This document shows, piece by piece, positions 42,125 to 54,812 of a DNA stretch of 64,000 nucleotides. How positions within the stretch are numbered: position 1 is the first letter of the stretch; every line of letters begins with the position of its first letter. Origin of the DNA: Oreocharis arfaki (taxonomy: Eukaryota > Chordata > Aves > Passeriformes > Paramythiidae). Location: contig VZRR01027744.1 of assembly GCA_013398015.1 (NCBI GenBank), forward strand, positions 62,301 to 126,300. Direction: 5' to 3'. The notes under the pieces were generated by a model. The model did not search any database, had not been told where the DNA came from, and saw only the letters and a program-made list of their open reading frames with translations. A program made the position numbers and the translations under genes.

Positions 42125-44131
42125 TACATAGACTGCCCTGGATTTTCTATTACAGACCATGATAAAGAAAATGATTTTCTTCATTTGCTAAGGAAACCTT
42201 TTCAAACATATATTCCCAATGCTTTTATTGGCATAAACCCCCACCACGTTCCACTGGACATGAACCAATCAATTCTTGTCACGTATTTTCCATGTCAGCA
42301 CAGTCTTGTACCCAGGGATGGTGACTTGACCCCATTTTGGAGTTAGGATTTGGCTGATTGGCTTTCCAGGTGCTGAAGAACTGCAGTTATCTCTCTGCTC
42401 ATTTAAATAACAGAATATTTAACTCAGGATGAACAAACCTCTGTGTTCACCTCCCTGGGTCAGGATTTCACTCCTGGTATTTATTCCTGAGACTTGGGGA
42501 ATGGCAGCAGGAGTTAAAGTGGAGATTAAATACAAGCAAGGAGGGTTTTAATTTCATAAGAAGCTAAGCTAAATGGACACAACTCAAAAATTCTCATCAG
42601 TGCTTAGCTGGTGACAAAGTAAAACATCAGAAAAAAGTCTGAATATGATTTTTTTTTTCAATAGAATTTCTAATTTGACTGAAAGGCACCAATTCTCTGA
42701 TCCACATTCCTGATGCAGCTGGAGCTGTGGGGCTTTCATCCCCCATATCCACAGCACTTCCCTTTCCAAAGGAAGTTATTCCTTTGGGCTTTTACACACA
42801 TTTAGTAATGGACTTGTGTTTTCAGTCAGGTTTTGTGGCCGTTCTGGCAGAGCCTTGCGGCACTTTCAGAAAGCAAAGCCAAACTGAAAGCACGGAAGTC
42901 CCAGCGTGTCACGTTGTCACTGTGTCACCAGGAGCCTCTGGGCATCCCCAGAGGAGGCAGAGTCAGACACAGGGACAGGAAGGAAGGCAAGGAGGAGCCG
43001 TGGCCACAATTTGAATGAAAGCTTTTGTTCCTGTGTGGTCACCAGCAGCAGCCCCAAGCTCTCCCTGACAAGCAGGTGCCCAGGGCTGGCCTCGCTCTCT
43101 GTGCCCACGGTGCCCACCCTGTCCCCATCCTCTGCTCCCCAGTGCCCAGCTGCCCTCCCAGCCCGCCAGTCCCTGCCTCCCTCTCCTCCTCATCCCTCTG
43201 ATTGCAAGCTGGGTTTCATTCCCGTGTGGAATGTCTGAAATTCCCAGCCACACCGAGCCTCTGACTCCTTTTCATTCCCTCCACGCTCCCTTCCCTCGAG
43301 TGCATTCAGCAGAACCTCCTCTACTTTACAGTAATAAAAACAGAGCTGCCTGAAGCACTTGACTTGAATCATGTGCATTGCCTGAAATTTATACATTTTA
43401 CACCCATTTTTAACTTTTCCTTGTATTTAATTGCAGGCCTTGCTTTGCCCCGTGTTTTATCTGCAGTGTTCAACCAGACCCTGAGCTCCTAAAGCTCGCT
43501 GGTTCCCAAAAAAGCCCAAGAGAAGCTGCAGTTTATCTGAACTTTGAGAACATTTTCTCCACACTCAGACCTCATTAACGCTTTTGAGGTCACTGCTGGC
43601 ACCAGAAACTTCAGTTGTGTTGCTGACATTTGAATTGGGCAATGAATGTATTTTCCACCGTGACTCCAAGTCTCACTTCTGGTGCCAGCAGCATTCACAT
43701 GACCCAGTGCAAGTCTGCGAGGCCGTGAGGTGACATCAAAACAAAATCCTGCCAGGGGCTTCTTCTTAGGAAATGAAAAATTGTTCAAGCCCAAAGCTTG
43801 GCCAACTTCAGACCAAAAGAACTGAACTGGGGGAATAAAAGCCAGGAAGCTGCTCTGGACAGGGGGATTGGCTTTGGGCACCCCTGCAAAGGGCACACAG
43901 TTCAGGTTATGAGTTAAACTGATCTTGCTATCCCACTGGTCTTTGTCCTGCTACTCCGAGACAGCCCAGCCACGGTGGAGGCACCTCTGGGATAACAGAG
44001 TTGGGGAGAGGGGAAAAACCTGCACTCCGTGGTAGGAACAGAATGGGATTTTCTCTCCCTGTGGCAGATTTGTTGTTTTGGGAGAAAAGGCAAAAATGGT
44101 GAGAGGAGTGGGGAGCACAGGAGAGGGGAGA

Positions 44132-44325
44132 GAACACCTCCCACTGTCCCAGGGGGCTCTGAGCCCCTCCAGCCTGGCCTTGGACATTTCCAGGGACCCA
44201 AGGGCAGCCACAGCTGCTCTGGGCAACCTGTGTCAGGGTCTCCCCACGCTCACAGGGAAGAACTATTCACAATATCCCATCCAAACCTCCTCTCTGGCAG
44301 TGGGAATCCATCCCCCCTCGTCCTG
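44132..44325 (-). mobile_element. CR1 LINE fragment lacking its 3' tail
   Basis: The sequence cacctcccactgtcccaggg, then ccagcctggccttggacatt and gcagccacagctgctctggg, is inner CR1 sequence on the minus strand. Confidence 0.82.
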
Positions 44326-45163
44326 GCACTCCAGGCTCTTTCAGTGGGGTGTGGCATTGAGACACCCGGAGCATCAGCGCTGTCACAGCTCAGTGCACCA
44401 AGAACTGATTCACAGCAGAAAAAGGTGCCTGGTGCCACTTCCCTCTTCCACTTTTGCAACTCCTTTCATTGTTTTAATAATCTCATCCGACCATTTTTAC
44501 CTTCCCTCCAAGAATTTCACATTGACGGTCTCGGCACTCTCGCAGTCTCGGGGGGGATTTACCAGGGTGTTTGATATTGCAAAATTAAAATGCTGACAGA
44601 TTAGGCTACCTGACCAAAGAGACACAACCACACCATTTGTTTCTGTCGTGTGCTCCAGTCACAACCTCAGCCCTCTTCTTTTAGTCAGATAACTTCCGAA
44701 AGGGGAAAGAAATCATAGAAAGAATTTCCATCTCCGAGCGCGGCATTGCGTCTTTTACCTCTGAGTCAGAAATTCACTCCCAGCTTTAATCTGCAGTGGC
44801 TGAGCTGCCAGGGGGAGCTTCATAGAAAGTGGAGCAGTTTCAGGGCACTTTCTGATGGATAAATCCCCGTCAGAGGCTCACACCAAGGGTGAGCTCACTT
44901 GCAGGGCTGAAGCTCACAATTCGTCTCGGAATGAACAAGCTCCAGAGCAATTCCTTAAAAAAAAATCTACAGTCAGTCATTTTCTTCCATCTACTTCCTT
45001 TTTCGTTATTTTCCCTGTAGTCAGTTCATGTTTTTGGCTGATTCAGAAGCCTCTGGGCAGTTGTGCCCATTCCCAAGGCTCTGCTGGGCATCCACCCTGC
45101 AGCTCCTCCGTGTCCAAAGGGCTTCCAGAGCCAAAACAGAGACTTGGCTTCTCTCCCCCTTAG

Positions 45164-45402
45164 GGGAGGCTCAGGGTGGGCATCAGCAGGAATTTCTGCA
45201 TGGAAAGGGTGCTCAGGCACTGGAAGGAGCTGCCCAGGGAGGTTTGGAGTGCCCATCCCTGGAGGTGTCCAGAGAATTCCTGGGGGTGTCACTCAGAGCT
45301 CTGGGCTGGGGACAAGGTGGGGATGGGGCACAGCTGGGGATGGGCTGGGAGAGCTTTTCCCACCTCAGGGATCCTGTGGATTGGTTCAACACCAAACGTG
45401 TG
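45164..45402 (+). mobile_element. CR1 LINE fragment, plus orientation
   Basis: The sequence ggctcagggtgggcatcagc, then aggaatttctgcatggaaag and ggtttggagtgcccatccct. The 3' tail is decayed. Confidence 0.88.
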
Positions 45403-48400
45403 AGCAAAATATGGCCTTAACTCCATTTATCTGGGAGAAACCAACGTCACAAACTGAAAGGTCCAGCAAAACCAGCACATCCTCCTTTTCCCAGAGATTT
45501 TCCTCATGAGCTGGGGTGGCACGAGGGCAGAAGCAGCCCTACAGCCTCCCTGCAGAGCAGAGGCCCTGGGCGTTGCTGAAAGCAGACCAAGGCTCCTCCT
45601 GTAGCAGCTCAGGCTCAGCCCAGGCAGGTCCAGGATAAATCCTGCAGGCTCAGCCCCCTGAGTGCCACCCCCTGGTGCTACCCCTGACCCCAAACCGTGT
45701 CCAGGGACACAGAGTCCTCATCTGCGAGGGCCTGCTCTGAAAATGCTGCGTGGGAGAGGGTTATCCCCTCACCTCTGCCTCCTGTTCACAGCTCATTTAT
45801 CACTTTGCTTATAAAAACACCCAGAATTAAAGCTGGCCCTGATTTGCCAAGCCCTGTGTGAGTTGTTGGTTGATTTTCTCATCAGCCAGCAGCAGGTCCC
45901 AAAGAAACACATCCCCAGCTCCCCTCTGCTCTCACCCTGAACCTCATCCTCTCTCTCCTCCTGGCAAACCCCAGTTTCCCTGGAGGTTTCCCTGCTGTGG
46001 AAACCCCTTGCTCAGGCCCTGTCAGAACTCCTCTCCCCCAGCATTCCCAAGGCACAGTCTCAGTTCTGCAATGTTTGCTCGGGAGCCTTTCAGACTCAGA
46101 CAGTTTGGACAAAATCAGTGTGGTTTGAAGGGAAAAAAACAAAAAACCCACACACGAGAGCACCGAGCCAGAGTCAGGGCTGAGGAATGGCATCATCCTC
46201 TCGAGGTGAGCAAAAATTCCATGTTTGCTTTGAAGTATTTATGAGAAAGAAACCCTTTTCATTGAAAAAGCTTCCTGTGGAGACTCATTTCAAATAGAGA
46301 GAATTTGAGTGGAATAAACTCTCGGCTTCTGAACCCTCAGAGCTCCGATTTGGTGCCATAAAATTTTCCAGCTTGGAGGTGAGGCTGCAAGGCACAGCAT
46401 GTCCTGAGGCACAGCCTGCAGTCTCAGTGGTGCTTTTTTGGTGCATCCCACAGGGCTCAGACATCGACATTTTACATCCTCTCTGCCCCAACAGCCTTTG
46501 GTTAGAAGGTATAATAACCAAAAATGGCTTTGAAATACCAAAATCATTTATTTAACAGGGTAATTTTTTTTTAAAAAAGCCTCATTTTCTTCACATTATT
46601 GGCACAACCATCTTGCCATGAAGTGGAGAAGTGAGGCAGGGGAGCATGGATGGGGGAATATTTTCCCTTCAATCTTTGTTTGCTTTTTACTATATTTAAA
46701 TCCAGCCAGACTTACCCAGTTTGGAATTACAGCCTAAAAAATCCCCATCACATCTCCCTGTCTGGGATGCCCAAAATTGTCCCTTTCACAGGTGAAGCCC
46801 TCAAATTTATTAAGAAAAATATTGGTTTTGTTGATCTGCAGGACAGGCCATTAAAGCAGAAACCTGACTGCATTGAAAGAGCTTTGATTAAAGATATCTG
46901 GGACACCTCTTGAGATGGAGCAAATCAAGGTGGGTCAAAGGGCCAAAGGTCCACAAAGCACCTCTGCAATGTTCTGAAATCTCCTCTGAAAGACACTTGG
47001 CAGCCTGAAATTGAGTGGGGACACTCCAAAGTGTGAATTTGGGTCGTACTGACACCTCAAAACCCAGCCAGGAAGGTGCATGTGGCTCTCCCGAGGCTCC
47101 CCCAGGATCCCCCTCCCTTATCCCTGACTCAGTTCTGCACTTTCTAATTACTGAAATGACGCCTTTGAAACCCAGGGGAGTTTGTAATTAAAGATTGTGG
47201 AATCTGGGGCCTTGTAGGAGCATTTCCAAGGAAACAGAAACTGCTTGCTCAGAACTTTCCTAACCCTGTTTCTAGGCTCATGTAGAAACATTCTACTTAA
47301 AAACTTTAAATTTGGTAGTGGCAAACCTTGTTCTGTATGAACACGCCCAGGATACAAAGATCTATTTCTTTAAACAACTTTAAAAATTCAAGGGAAATGT
47401 CATAACTCCACACTATAAAATGTAGTGTGCCGAGGAAAAAACACTCTGAAAAGAAGGAAATTGTCTCTAGAGATGTAGGAACTGCCAGAGCTAGAAACAA
47501 ATTCAGGTGGACTTGTACAATTTCTGTTAAATTCTCTTTAAATAATTACCCTTCACTTCCCTCATCTCCTAATCCAAGAGCCACTTGCAAAAGAAATGGA
47601 ATTCTCTCTGCAGGTGAAATGTAATTTTAGCTTCGGAGTGAAAAGAGCCAGGAGATGACAGCTCCTCCGAGGCTTTCTGGGCCAAATAACTCCAGATTTT
47701 TAGAGCAGCTCAGAGATACTTGTGCTGATTGATTGCTGTATTTTTGGATGTTCTGACTACAAACATTCCCAAAGAGAACCAAGGAGAAAGCCCTGTCTCG
47801 TCTTAGCAGAACACAACATTTCTGTGTCTGGATACGAGAGGCTCAGGAGGGTCCTGAAGCAAAACTATTCCTCTTCACACTCCCCTTTAATTCCTCCTCT
47901 GCCCCCAAATCTGGGCACTACAGGAATTTATACCTTCCCCCCCAAAAAAGGGTGGTTTGAGGAGGGTGGGAGCACCTGTGTCCTGTTGTCCCTGAGCCCT
48001 GGAAAGGGGACAGCAAAGCCGAGTTTTCACAGGGGGCAGAGCAAGGCAAGCAGGGTACAAGGAGGTTAAAGAGAAATATTTCACCAAAAAAAAGGGCAGA
48101 GCAGGAAAACTTTCAAGTTCCTCCCTTCGGGTGGTGATGCTCGAGGGCTCAGCCACTAGAGGGAAATGTAAGATAAGGGAAAAGGGAACTTCACCCCCTC
48201 AGCTCGAGCTGTGCCTCCTTTCCAAAGCTTCAGAGATCAGATTCGAGTGACAAAATGTATTTCGTTATTTTGACAGCTGGGTATGGGGAAGAAAGGAAAA
48301 GCTAGAGGGGAAGAGCAATAGTCAGAGCAATTTAAATTCTTTTTTAAAGTGGAGAAAGAGAAAGGATTTTATTACATTGACCCTGATAAGACTTTAAACG

Positions 48401-51400
48401 GTGGCAGGGATGTTCCTGCTGGGAAAAGCAAAGCCCTTTGGGTGATACAATAATTTAATTTTCTTGGCAGAATTCGGAAATAATCAACTGAAGAGAATCA
48501 GTGGAGGCAGACATTGGCTACAGAGCAGAGGGGAAAGCTCTGTGTAGTGGCAGGTCCTGCTCACGAGGTGGGAATGAATCAAAAGGGACAAGGAGCTGAG
48601 CTCCCTGGGTGTGCTTTAAGGAGTACCCGAGGATGGCAGGGCAGGGTGAGCCCTGTTCTGGCTGGCTTTGGGATAAACACGTTCACACGGGAGGGACAGC
48701 CCCAGGCCCCTCTCCAAAGGACCTTTCTCCTCACTGTGTGCAGCTTTTAATAACTTTTTTAACATCACCAGCGGCACCAATCTGGGAGCTTCACGTCACT
48801 GCTGCTGCTTTGCCTTCCTGAATCCGGCACCGTTGCCATTGCTCAGATGAAACCCCCAGACAGTGCGTGCTGCTGAGGAGCACGATTTTGGGATGCCTTC
48901 AGCAGATTTCTTGCCCCACTCCCCACTGGATCAATGGCACAGATTTGTCCCTGCGCTTCCAGCACTGCACAGACAGCCCTGGAGCTGCACCCAGGAGGGT
49001 CAGACACCGCAGGCTGCAGGCACAGTGAGCACCCAGCGCAGGGAGCTGGGTTCCAGGGATTTGCTCAGCAGCTCCTGCCCCTCTGAGGGCACATCTGAGT
49101 GGCTCAGTCCAGCCTTTCCCTGCCTCCAATGCCAGGAAGAGTCCTGCCCAAGAGCACTGCCTGGCTGGGCACTGGATTTATCTCCCAGAGCCCCCCCTGG
49201 GCAGTGCTGGAGACAGATCCACATGGGATGCAATCGGGTAATTAAGGACTGCTCTGTAATGCATAAAGATTTCACGTTCACCAGACAAGAGTAGCTGCAG
49301 GGGTTTGCTTTGACATCTTTGTTGATGATCCCTTTGCTTCATTTCACGGACAATGCACTCACCCAGCACAGATTCTGTGGCCCAGGGGTCCTGCAGAGCC
49401 TCTCCAGGGGCTATGTCCCGTCCCAGTTCTCATCCCAGCCCTCAGGAGGTTCCTGGGGGGTCCCTGGTGGCTGCTCCTCCATCTGGAGCACTTCCACGGG
49501 TGACGGCACGGCCCGATGATTCACCAAGCCTGGGTGAGGAGATTGGGAAATTCGTGTTTTAAAAGCCACAGAAATGTTATTTTCACATAAATCTCCTGCA
49601 TCTAACACCTGCCGTGGGGGGATGTTAAATGTTCTCCCAGCTCCCCTTACGGAGAACGGGTTTGATGTAATTTGGATTCTGATCTGTCTCAATCACAGGG
49701 GAACATCAGATTTATGCTGGTCCTGCAGCCCCTGAACGTCACCAGGCCAGGACCTTGCAGGCTGTTGTGTTTTCTGTGCTCCTGCCACGGTCACACCCTG
49801 GGGCTGATGGCACCAAGGGACACGTGGGGAGCGGCTCCTCGTGTGCCACCAGCAGTGACCCAGCCTCGCCCCAAAGCTGCTGCTCTGGGAGCAAAGGCAC
49901 TGTGAGGTTCTCTCATCCAGCGGGGAGAAGTGAAGTTTTCCTGCCTGATTTTGCCCATAAAGTCATGTTTTCCTCAAAGCAGGTCTCCTCCAGAGCTCTG
50001 TCAGGAGTGTGTGGGGCCAGATAAGAGCTCATTTCCATTCGTGCGCAATCCAGCCTCACAGTGCTGCCGGCAGAAATTCCAGCTGAATACGCCTAAAAAC
50101 ATCATTCCTTTCCTCAAACAAGTTCAATTGGGAGATGAAATTGGGGCCTGGAGCTGAGGGGTGTTTACTTTAAAAGGGCAGTTTGGAGCTTGTGGCCCCT
50201 CCACAAGCCCAGGCCTCAAAGCACTGCCAGGAGCGACATCGCAGAACTTCTGCCCCAAAGCCTCCCTGCCAGCACAGAGCTGGCAGCACTGCTTGATGTA
50301 TAATCCTGAAGTTAATTAGGAACTTCTGGACCTCTGGGACAAGCTTCGTTACAAGAATTAAAAATCTAAATCCTCGGCCGGAAATTGAAGCTCTGGGAAA
50401 AGGTCTGTTGGTAAAAATGGCTCTGTTGGTAAAAAAAGGGAGCAGGGAATAAATCCTGAGCTCATTCCCTGACTGAGAGCAGAAGAAAGGAAAAGATTTG
50501 GAGCCAAGCTCGAGGCCCTCCAAGCCCCCACCCAGCCCTTTCTCTCCCAGGGCTGTAGCTCCCCTCGTTTGAAGGAAACCTCTAATGCCACTTGCTCCAC
50601 GAGAGCTTCCCCTGAGAAGGAAACCTCTCTCTGGTCAAACTGGGAGTGATGCATGACCGAGGAGAGTGGGATGAATTCCTGGTGCCCTCCTGCTCCCCAG
50701 AGAGCCAGGGAGCAAAGCAGCTTCTGCCAGAATGTCCCAGCCATGTTCTGTCTGTGCTTTCTGAGCTCCCAGGAGGAGGATGGGGTGGGACCATTTGAGG
50801 TGTCCTCACTGCTGCCCCTGGGAGTGCTGAGGAATCCTCTGGTGCCCCACCTGCCTGAATTTCAGAGGGAATAAATACAACATTCCCATGGATACCATTA
50901 AATCCTCGGGCTTCATTCATGGTTTTCTCATTTAAGGACAGTTCATGGCTTGGCATTGCCCCACCAAGCTTTTCAGGAGTAGTTTGTCTCACTTTCCTTT
51001 CCATTCCTCTCCAGAAAATTAGAAATAAAATATGAACGTGTTTTCTGCTGCTCTGCTTCTCCCAAGAAAGAGATGGGGGCAAGGATGCTCCTCCACGTGG
51101 CTCCCTGGGTAGGACAAGGAGCCTTAAAGCTGTTCAAGTGAGGAAAAAGCTGGCCAGGAGCAGGTGAAACACAGCTCCAAGCCCCGCACAGGAGCTCCCT
51201 GGGGACTGAAAACACCACAGGGAAGCTTTTCCGGCATTGCTGTGAGGAGCAGAAAATTCTCTTGTGCTGGGGCATCCCTGGGAGGAATTCCCGGCAGGTC
51301 AGGTGTCTGACAGGGGGGTGGAACAAGGGAATCAGAGTTCAGAGCATTTCCTCCGTAGATGAACACTCAAAGCCAGGAAGGTGACAACTGAAGGCACTTT

Positions 51401-51402
51401 TA

Positions 51403-51575
51403 CTCCCTTGCTCTGTGTTCAGTGATGAATTCCTGTGTTTTCTCCCTTGCTCTGTGTTCAGTGATGAATTCCTGTGTTTTCTCCCTCACTCTCAGTGCTC
51501 AGGGATGAATTCCTGTGTTTTCTCTTGGTCTCAGTGCCTGGGGATGAACTCCTGTGTTTCCTCCCTCGCTCACAG
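51403..51575. repeat. Minisatellite, about 39-bp unit, four copies
   Basis: The phrase gatgaattcctgtgttttct recurs at 51424, 51463, 51504 and, with changes, 51543, separated by ccttgctctgtgttcagt-type spacers. Confidence 0.92.
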
Positions 51576-52668
51576 AGAGCAGCAATGCTCCCTTTCCCTG
51601 GAAGCACTGAAGCCCTGGATGAGCAGCTCCAGGTGCTCTCTTCTCCTGTCTGCAAAGAGAACAAGCTCGGAGCTGGCAGCTGCAGGAGAGGGGGGACGTG
51701 CAGCAGGGAAGGAGTCGCTTGCATGGTGTGAACTCCAGCGATATTCCCAGATGGATCAGGCAGATCCAGCAGTTCTATCCCCACAGGGCAGAGCTGCTGA
51801 AATGTCTCTCTGCTGCTGGCCCCCTGCCAAACATCACAAGCACTTTTCATGCAGAGCAGTTCAACAAAACTGACAGTGCGAAGTGAGGGGAGGCCAAAGA
51901 TGAATGAGAATGGCACAAGATCTAAAACCCACTTGGAGCTGCTGAATTCCCCCCCTCCAAGGAAGCAGGGAAAAGCTGCTTCTGCTTATTCCGGTTCCTT
52001 TGGTTCTGTTCTTCAGCTTTTTCCCCTCAAAATCTGCATTTTACTTTAAGGCAAAGCTGCAGAAATTGGAGGTGGTGATGAGCAATTCCTCTGCTCCCCT
52101 TCTCCCTGGGCTCACTTCGCTTGTTTATCGTTATCTCCTGAGCTCCTGTCAGCTCAAAGGGACCAAAGGCATTGTCCGGTTTTGATTTCCTCACACGGAC
52201 ACTCCTCTTCCAAAACTACAAGAAGCAGCTTGGATTTCAGGGGCAGAAATGGCAGAAAGGAGTTTGTGCCTGGATTCAGGGTGAGCAGAGCCCAAACACG
52301 TCCTGGGGTTCTGCTTTTGTACCTAGTTCTGTTTAGGGCTGTAATTCTCCCTCATAATCCCCTCATTCCTCGCCAGCCCCTGCAGACTATTTTTCCTGCT
52401 ATTTTTTTTTTTTGTGCTATTTGATTGGGGGGAAAAAAAAAATCTCTAAACTATTCCTAGTCACTTGAGAAAATAGCTGTCTGTGTATTTTGGGCATTGA
52501 TGTAAAAGTGATGTGCATTTTCCATCTCTCCATTAACCCATACCCTCACCTCAGAGTCACCCGAGGGTTGCTGGCTCTGTCCTTTCTTGCTCTGCTCTTT
52601 ACAGGACAGCCCAAAATTCTTATTTCTGTCAGGGCTGCTGGTACCACTTGGAAAGCTCAATTAACACA

Positions 52669-52733
52669 GGATTTTTTTTCCTTGGACCCAAGGATTTTTT
52701 TCCTTGGACCCAAGGATTTTTTTCCTTGGAATC
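52669..52733. repeat. Tandem repeat, 22-bp unit, three copies, with inverted core
   Basis: The unit aggatttttttccttggacc ca is repeated; ccttggacccaagg within it is an imperfect palindrome. Confidence 0.92.
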
Positions 52734-54208
52734 TCTGTCCCCTTCAAGCCCTTGTAGTCGTGGTTCGGTGAGTGCAGCCTCTGCACCCAGAAAGTTTTAC
52801 AGCTTCTGTAGAAGGATCATGAAACTGAAACCTGCTGGGCTTTTGTGCCTCGGGGAGGAGCAGAGCACCGAGAAATGGGCCAGGTAAAGGCTGGCAGGAT
52901 AAGTGGGGTCTTACCTGTCTTTGTGATTTTAACCTAGAAAGGTTCCTTCCCCATTAGAGGGAGAGAACATTTGAAAGGAACCAATGGAAAGCTGTGGGAA
53001 GGGCAGGAAGATCTTTGGAGTCAGGAGGAGATTGTGTTAACACCCAACTCCGAATTCCTCACTGATGCAGGATGAGGTGCTGAAGAACCCGAGCATCTCA
53101 GTTTGAAGAGAACGTGAGCAATCTGCACCTTTCTGTCCCTTTAGACACTGCAGATCACACTCGGGACACCCAGCAGGGAATTTGGGGGTGCTCAGAGGCT
53201 CCTCTTTCCCTCCCAGTCTGTGTTTGCACTGCACTGGCCCTGTTTGAAGGTCACTTCCCACTCCCTGCTGGCATGGACCAACCAGAGCTGTTAACAATGC
53301 GTCTGAATATGCTCAGATATCCCCAATGTGCCTGAAATATCATTTCAAAGCATCCTGACTCTCTCCTCCTGCTGTTGCCTCCTGGAATAAAGCTGTAGTT
53401 GGTCTGTCCTTCCCTCCAGGGACGCGAGATGCCAAGGCAGGGAAGGTGATTTACAGAAGACAGATGAGAAATGTTGAATAAATGTCTCATTTAGGGCTCG
53501 ATTGTGCTATTGTTATTCATGGAGAATCGTTGCTTATTCCCACCAGGACCTACTCTTGGATTAGCCTCGGCCTTAGCAGAAAAGGCCTTAAAAAGTCATT
53601 TTAGGCACAAGAGCTCCTGAGCACCAGGGCCCCTCTGCAGTGCAGCAGGGCCAGAGCTGCTGCACAGGGCCAGGATGGGCCTGAGCTGCCACAACTCACC
53701 GAGAGCCCCTGGCACCTCCACAGGCAATAGAACAAGTCCAAAAGTCCAGAGGAAAATGAGAGGAGTTGATGAAGCTGAGAGTGCCCTGAGTCATTACCGC
53801 AGGTGCTGAGCTGTGTCTCACTGCTCCGGTCAGTGATTGCTCCCTTCATCTCCCACCCGAAAATCCATCCCTGCTGGGAATCCAGCTCCTCATTATCCTC
53901 AAATGCCTCTGCATTAAGGCAAAGGGGAAATATTTCTTCTTTTTTTTCCTCTCTGAGCGCTAAACTGGGGAAGTTTCTGAAGTGGCAAAGGTTGTGGCAG
54001 CAGCTCCCCCAGAGCCCAGCCAGGCACTCATCCCTTGGTTTTCCTGGAAGCAAGGAAGCTGTGAGATCTCAGGGAAATGCAGAGCTCACCCTGCAAGTTC
54101 GTCAAGCCCAGCACTAATTGAGCTCATGGACTTGGAGCTTGGAGCCAGGGGGGGTCAGGCTCTGCTGCCAGGGAACAGGGACAGGAGGAGAGGGAACGGC
54201 CTCAGGCT

Positions 54209-54434
54209 GGGCCAGGGGAGGCTCAGGGTGGACATCAGCAGGAATTTCTGCATGGAAAGGGTGCTCAGGCCTTGGAACTGCCCAGGGAGGTTTGGAGTGC
54301 CCATCCCTGGAGGTGCCCAAGGAAGGGCTGGAGGTGGCACTCAGAGCTCTGGGTGGGGATGGGGCACAGCTGGGACCCGGTGGTCTGGAAGGGCTTTTCC
54401 CACCTGGATAATTCCATGATTCTGTGATTCAGCA
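54209..54434 (+). mobile_element. CR1 LINE 3' fragment, plus orientation
   Basis: The sequence gaggctcagggtggacatca, then tggaaagggtgctcaggcct and ataattccatgattctgtga. Complete to the 3' tail; sister to the copy at 45164. Confidence 0.92.
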
Positions 54435-54761
54435 AAATGAAAGAGGAGCCTTCAAAGAGCAAAAATCCCCGGGGAAGTGGCCAGGAAAATGGAGTGTGTG
54501 TGATCCCTGTGCCATCCCTGCTCCAAGCACTTCCCAGTGGTTTGGGTGCTTTTGAACGACCTTCCCGATAAAATGAGACACATCAGCCTTGTGGTCCAAA
54601 CCCCTGTGGTGCTGCTGAAATCTTCCTTTCCTTGGCCTCTTTCTGGTGCCCTGCGGTTTCCTGGAGATTCCCAGGGCATGCAAACACATCTGGAGCAATC
54701 CCTTTCCCTGCAGACTCACAGGATTTCCTTGCTGTCTCATAAAACAGCCTCTATTAATGAG

Positions 54762-54812
54762 ATTTAAGGTCCCTTCCAACCCAAACCTTTCTCATTCTGT
54801 GATACGGAAAGA
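54762..54812 (+). mobile_element. CR1 3' end remnant
   Basis: agatttaaggtcccttccaa followed by cccaaacctttctcattctg and tgat: only the last about 50 bp of a CR1 copy. Confidence 0.75.
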
